7,823 nucleotides of DNA from Desulfobacterales bacterium. GTDB taxonomy: Bacteria > Desulfobacterota > DSM-4660 > Desulfatiglandales > Desulfatiglandaceae. The stretch's first letter is position 1. Each line of letters opens with the position of its first letter. Positions 6,045-7,823 of the stretch are shown in pieces. The translations under genes and the position numbers were made by a program. Below the pieces are notes generated by a model. The model was not told where the DNA came from. It saw nothing but the letters and a program-made list of their open reading frames with translations, and did no database searches. The stretch covers positions 1 through 7,823 of the forward strand of contig JAMOVZ010000326.1 in assembly GCA_027061865.1 (NCBI GenBank), read 5' to 3'.

Positions 6045-6072
6045 ATTATATTCGAGTCCCTGGCATTGTCAA
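6045..6072 (-). promoter_or_regulatory. strong candidate sigma70 promoter upstream of psd
   Basis: The minus strand carries perfect hexamers TTGACA (6067-6072) and TATAAT (6045-6050) separated by 16 nt. The -35 contains the tsaB stop codon. Transcription would start near 6038 and run through the sigma54 candidate into psd, with a leader of about 115 nt. An inverted repeat CCTGG/CCAGG (6059-6063 and 6038-6042) flanks the -10 and might bind a regulator. Exact hexamers in a non-coding gap make chance less likely. Confidence 0.65.
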
Positions 6073-6770
6073 CGGTCTGTCCTGAGGGGATAGGGATTAG
6101 GGCGTATATCAGGAGGCCTATGGTAAATGGGAAGGAGTTCCTTTGGGTCATCAAAATCCTCTTGGTGAAATCTCTTGAGGGCCAAAATGCCCACGCCAGA
6201 TGCCCTCAATGTCCAACACCAAGGAGGGGCCAAATTAATAGAGGGACCGAACACCTCTTTTAGCCGAGGAGCTTGGGACCTGTAGTCGCTCCCCACAAAG
6301 ACCGCCTCATAATCTGCCATCTCTTTCAGCTCTGAAAACCTTAACGATCGATCTTCCGCAACCCTCTGGATGTCTTCCCGGCCTGAGGTGTCAAAAGGGG
6401 CTGCAAATACTTCGTCTCTCCTGGAATGGACCATGGCTACCACCTTGTTGCCCCAGGTTGCAGCCTGATGTGCCAAGGCTTCCAAGGTATTTACTCCCAC
6501 TGCCGGAAGCCCTAATGCATGACAGAGGCCCTTTATTGCTGCAACTCCAACCCTCAGGCCGGTAAAACTCCCGGGGCCAACGGCCACAGCCACACACCGG
6601 AGGCCCTCAGGTTGTATCCCGGATGATTGCAATAGAAACTTGATGGCGGGAAATAGGCCCCCAAAGTGACTAGGGCCTTGGGCCAGATAGTGCTCGGCCA
6701 GGATAACGCCCTGGCCGCTGACCACTGAAATACCAAATTGGAGGGCAGAGGTGTTAAGGGCCAGTATCAT
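6069..6770 (-). CDS. tsaB: tRNA threonylcarbamoyladenosine biosynthesis protein TsaB
   Basis: Partner of TsaD (and TsaE) in the complex that transfers threonylcarbamoyl to A37 of ANN-decoding tRNAs. The protein has 233 aa, normal for TsaB. The N-terminus MILALNTSALQFGISVV is the first strand pair of the ASKHA fold. VGPGSFTGLRVG is the family's most conserved block, followed by IKGLCHALGLPAVGVNTLEAL. The expected H-S in the first helix is H-F here. The RRDEVFAA segment matches the R-x-E-V-Y region. The ATG overlaps the rseP stop as ATGA. A GGAGG directly abuts the start codon, too close for normal use, so initiation probably relies on the GGTGG a few bases further up or on coupling to rseP. 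Confidence 0.93.
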   Translation of the reverse strand: MILALNTSALQFGISVVSGQGVILAEHYLAQGPSHFGGLFPAIKFLLQSSGIQPEGLRCVAVAVGPGSFTGLRVGVAAIKGLCHALGLPAVGVNTLEALAHQAATWGNKVVAMVHSRRDEVFAAPFDTSGREDIQRVAEDRSLRFSELKEMADYEAVFVGSDYRSQAPRLKEVFGPSINLAPPWCWTLRASGVGILALKRFHQEDFDDPKELLPIYHRPPDIRPNPYPLRTDR

Positions 6771-7823
6771 CCTCCACCGCCCAATATCCGCGATATGTCG
6801 TTATACATGACTACTGCCATGAGGCCGATCAGTATAGCAAGCCCCACCTTTTGTGCTAATTCCCGCTTTTTCATGGCTAAGGGCTTTCCGATGATGAGTT
6901 CGACAAGAAGAAACAGGATCAGGCCACCGTCCAGAATGGGAATGGGCAGTAAATTCAAGATCCCCAGATTGATGCTGATCACTGCCATAAAAGGAATAAG
7001 GTAAGTGAGATCCTGCTGGGCCAGTTGCCCAGTCATCTGGCCTATGAGGATTGGGCCCCCCAGTGTCTTGATCGGCACCACCCTCTGAAACAACTTGACG
7101 ATTGTCAGAAGGGTGAGTTTCGTGACCTCCCAGGTCTTGAGTACGCCCCTGCGGATTGCCTGGGTAACTCCCAAGTCCACTTGTTTAAATTCCCCGGATG
7201 CCACTATGCCTATCAGGTAGCTTCTTTTCGTCTCGCCAAAGATGTTCTTGATCTCGGAAGGCTCGGGTCTTACCGAAAGGGTTATTAACTCTGCGCCGCG
7301 TTTTACCACCATCTCGATTTGTTTGCCCCCGCTCTCTTGTACCACTTCCCTGATATCTTCCCATGAGCTAACAGGGGTGCCCGCAACACTGATTATTAGG
7401 TCACCCTTTTTGAATCCCGCCCTGGCCGCTGGAGAGTCTGGCCGCACTTGCCCCACCTTTGGGAGCATCACCTGCTCGCCGGCAAAGATGTAAAAGAGAC
7501 AAAAAATAAAAAGGGCCAAAAGCAGGTTAAAGACTGGGCCGGCCAGCACAATGGCCATTCGCTTCAATACATGCTGATTGTTAAAGGCCCGCTTTTCGTC
7601 TTCTTCTGAAAGCTCCTCTATTTCGTCATCGCCCTCGCCCAGCATCTTTACATAGCCGCCCAAGGGAATGGCGGATATGACATACTCTGTCTCTCCTATC
7701 CGTTTCCCAACTATCCGGGGCCCAAAACCAAGGGAGAACTTCAAGACCTTCACATTGAAGAACTTGGCCACCATGAAGTGGCCCAGCTCGTGGAAGAAGA
7801 TGAGCACCCCCAAAACTACGGTA
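6767..7823 (-). CDS. rseP: RIP metalloprotease RseP (site-2 protease family M50), 5' end missing
   Basis: Membrane-embedded zinc protease that cuts anti-sigma factors or signal peptides within the membrane. The window holds about 351 residues; the frame stays open to the right edge, with TVVLGVLIF before the active-site HELGH, so only some 10 N-terminal residues should be missing. The TTG at 7813 is an internal Leu codon, not the start. After HELGHFMVAKFF come SLGFGPRIVGK, PLGGYVKMLGE, a membrane helix (AGPVFNLLLALFIF), a single PDZ domain (about VGQVRPDSPAARAGFKKGD onward), and NLLPIPILDGG with the third zinc-ligand aspartate, then a final helix pair. One PDZ is seen where E. coli RseP has two, which is common outside gammaproteobacteria. 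The stop overlaps the tsaB start by 4 bp. In this group dxr often lies upstream, outside the window. Confidence 0.95.
   Translation of the reverse strand, partial: TVVLGVLIFFHELGHFMVAKFFNVKVLKFSLGFGPRIVGKRIGETEYVISAIPLGGYVKMLGEGDDEIEELSEEDEKRAFNNQHVLKRMAIVLAGPVFNLLLALFIFCLFYIFAGEQVMLPKVGQVRPDSPAARAGFKKGDLIISVAGTPVSSWEDIREVVQESGGKQIEMVVKRGAELITLSVRPEPSEIKNIFGETKRSYLIGIVASGEFKQVDLGVTQAIRRGVLKTWEVTKLTLLTIVKLFQRVVPIKTLGGPILIGQMTGQLAQQDLTYLIPFMAVISINLGILNLLPIPILDGGLILFLLVELIIGKPLAMKKRELAQKVGLAILIGLMAVVMYNDISRILGGGG

Noticed and set aside
5948..6154. A short minus-strand open frame (68 codons) over the tsaB-psd gap
   Set aside because: Half of it overlaps tsaB in another frame, no ribosome binding site or conserved motif is visible, and the gap is better explained by promoter sequence.
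1..7823. A new mobile, defence or RNA-based system
   Set aside because: Nearly all the window is accounted for by known families; no long repeats, transposase, integrase, tRNA or structured RNA was seen by eye. Covariance-model searches could not be run.

Overview
The window looks like a piece of chromosome from an anaerobic Desulfobacterota (deltaproteobacterial) bacterium. Two things suggest this. One is the run rseP-tsaB-psd-pssA followed by rsmD-coaD-ihfA, an order I associate with that group. The other is a dehydrogenase with the hallmarks of the anaerobic benzoyl-CoA pathway enzyme Had/BamQ. No species can be named from the sequence alone.

Left block (1-2013, all minus strand, transcribed right to left): an FabG-type short-chain dehydrogenase, then a zinc alcohol dehydrogenase very like 6-hydroxycyclohex-1-ene-1-carbonyl-CoA dehydrogenase, then the first 21 codons of an enoyl-CoA hydratase-family protein that runs off the left edge. 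Gaps are 49 and 39 bp, so this is probably one operon for CoA-thioester oxidation, plausibly part of aromatic or alicyclic acid degradation. Its upstream region (2014-2196) holds two overlapping sigma70-like promoters and a 9-bp direct repeat with an 11-bp period over the -10 and predicted start, which looks like an operator.

Middle: rlpA (2197-3003, plus strand), a septal-ring lipoprotein and peptidoglycan lytic transglycosylase with an SPOR domain, is divergent from the catabolic operon. It converges on ihfA with a 17-bp tail-to-tail overlap of coding sequence.

Right block (2987-7823, minus strand): rseP (5' end outside the window), tsaB, psd, pssA, rsmD, coaD and ihfA. They serve envelope stress proteolysis, tRNA t6A formation, phosphatidylethanolamine synthesis (PssA then Psd), 16S rRNA methylation, coenzyme A synthesis and nucleoid architecture. 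Several junctions overlap or nearly touch (rseP/tsaB 4 bp, psd/pssA 29 bp, pssA/rsmD 11 bp apart, rsmD/coaD 8 bp overlap). The exceptions are the tsaB-psd gap (146 bp), which carries a perfect-hexamer sigma70 promoter and a close match to a sigma54 promoter, and the coaD-ihfA gap (97 bp), which carries a possible ihfA promoter. Several start codons were moved from the longest open frame to sites with better ribosome binding sites or family N-termini.

I found no RNA gene, CRISPR array, insertion sequence or phage element, and no convincing new defence or mobile system. The most interesting parts are regulatory: the double promoter before psd and the repeat before the catabolic operon.
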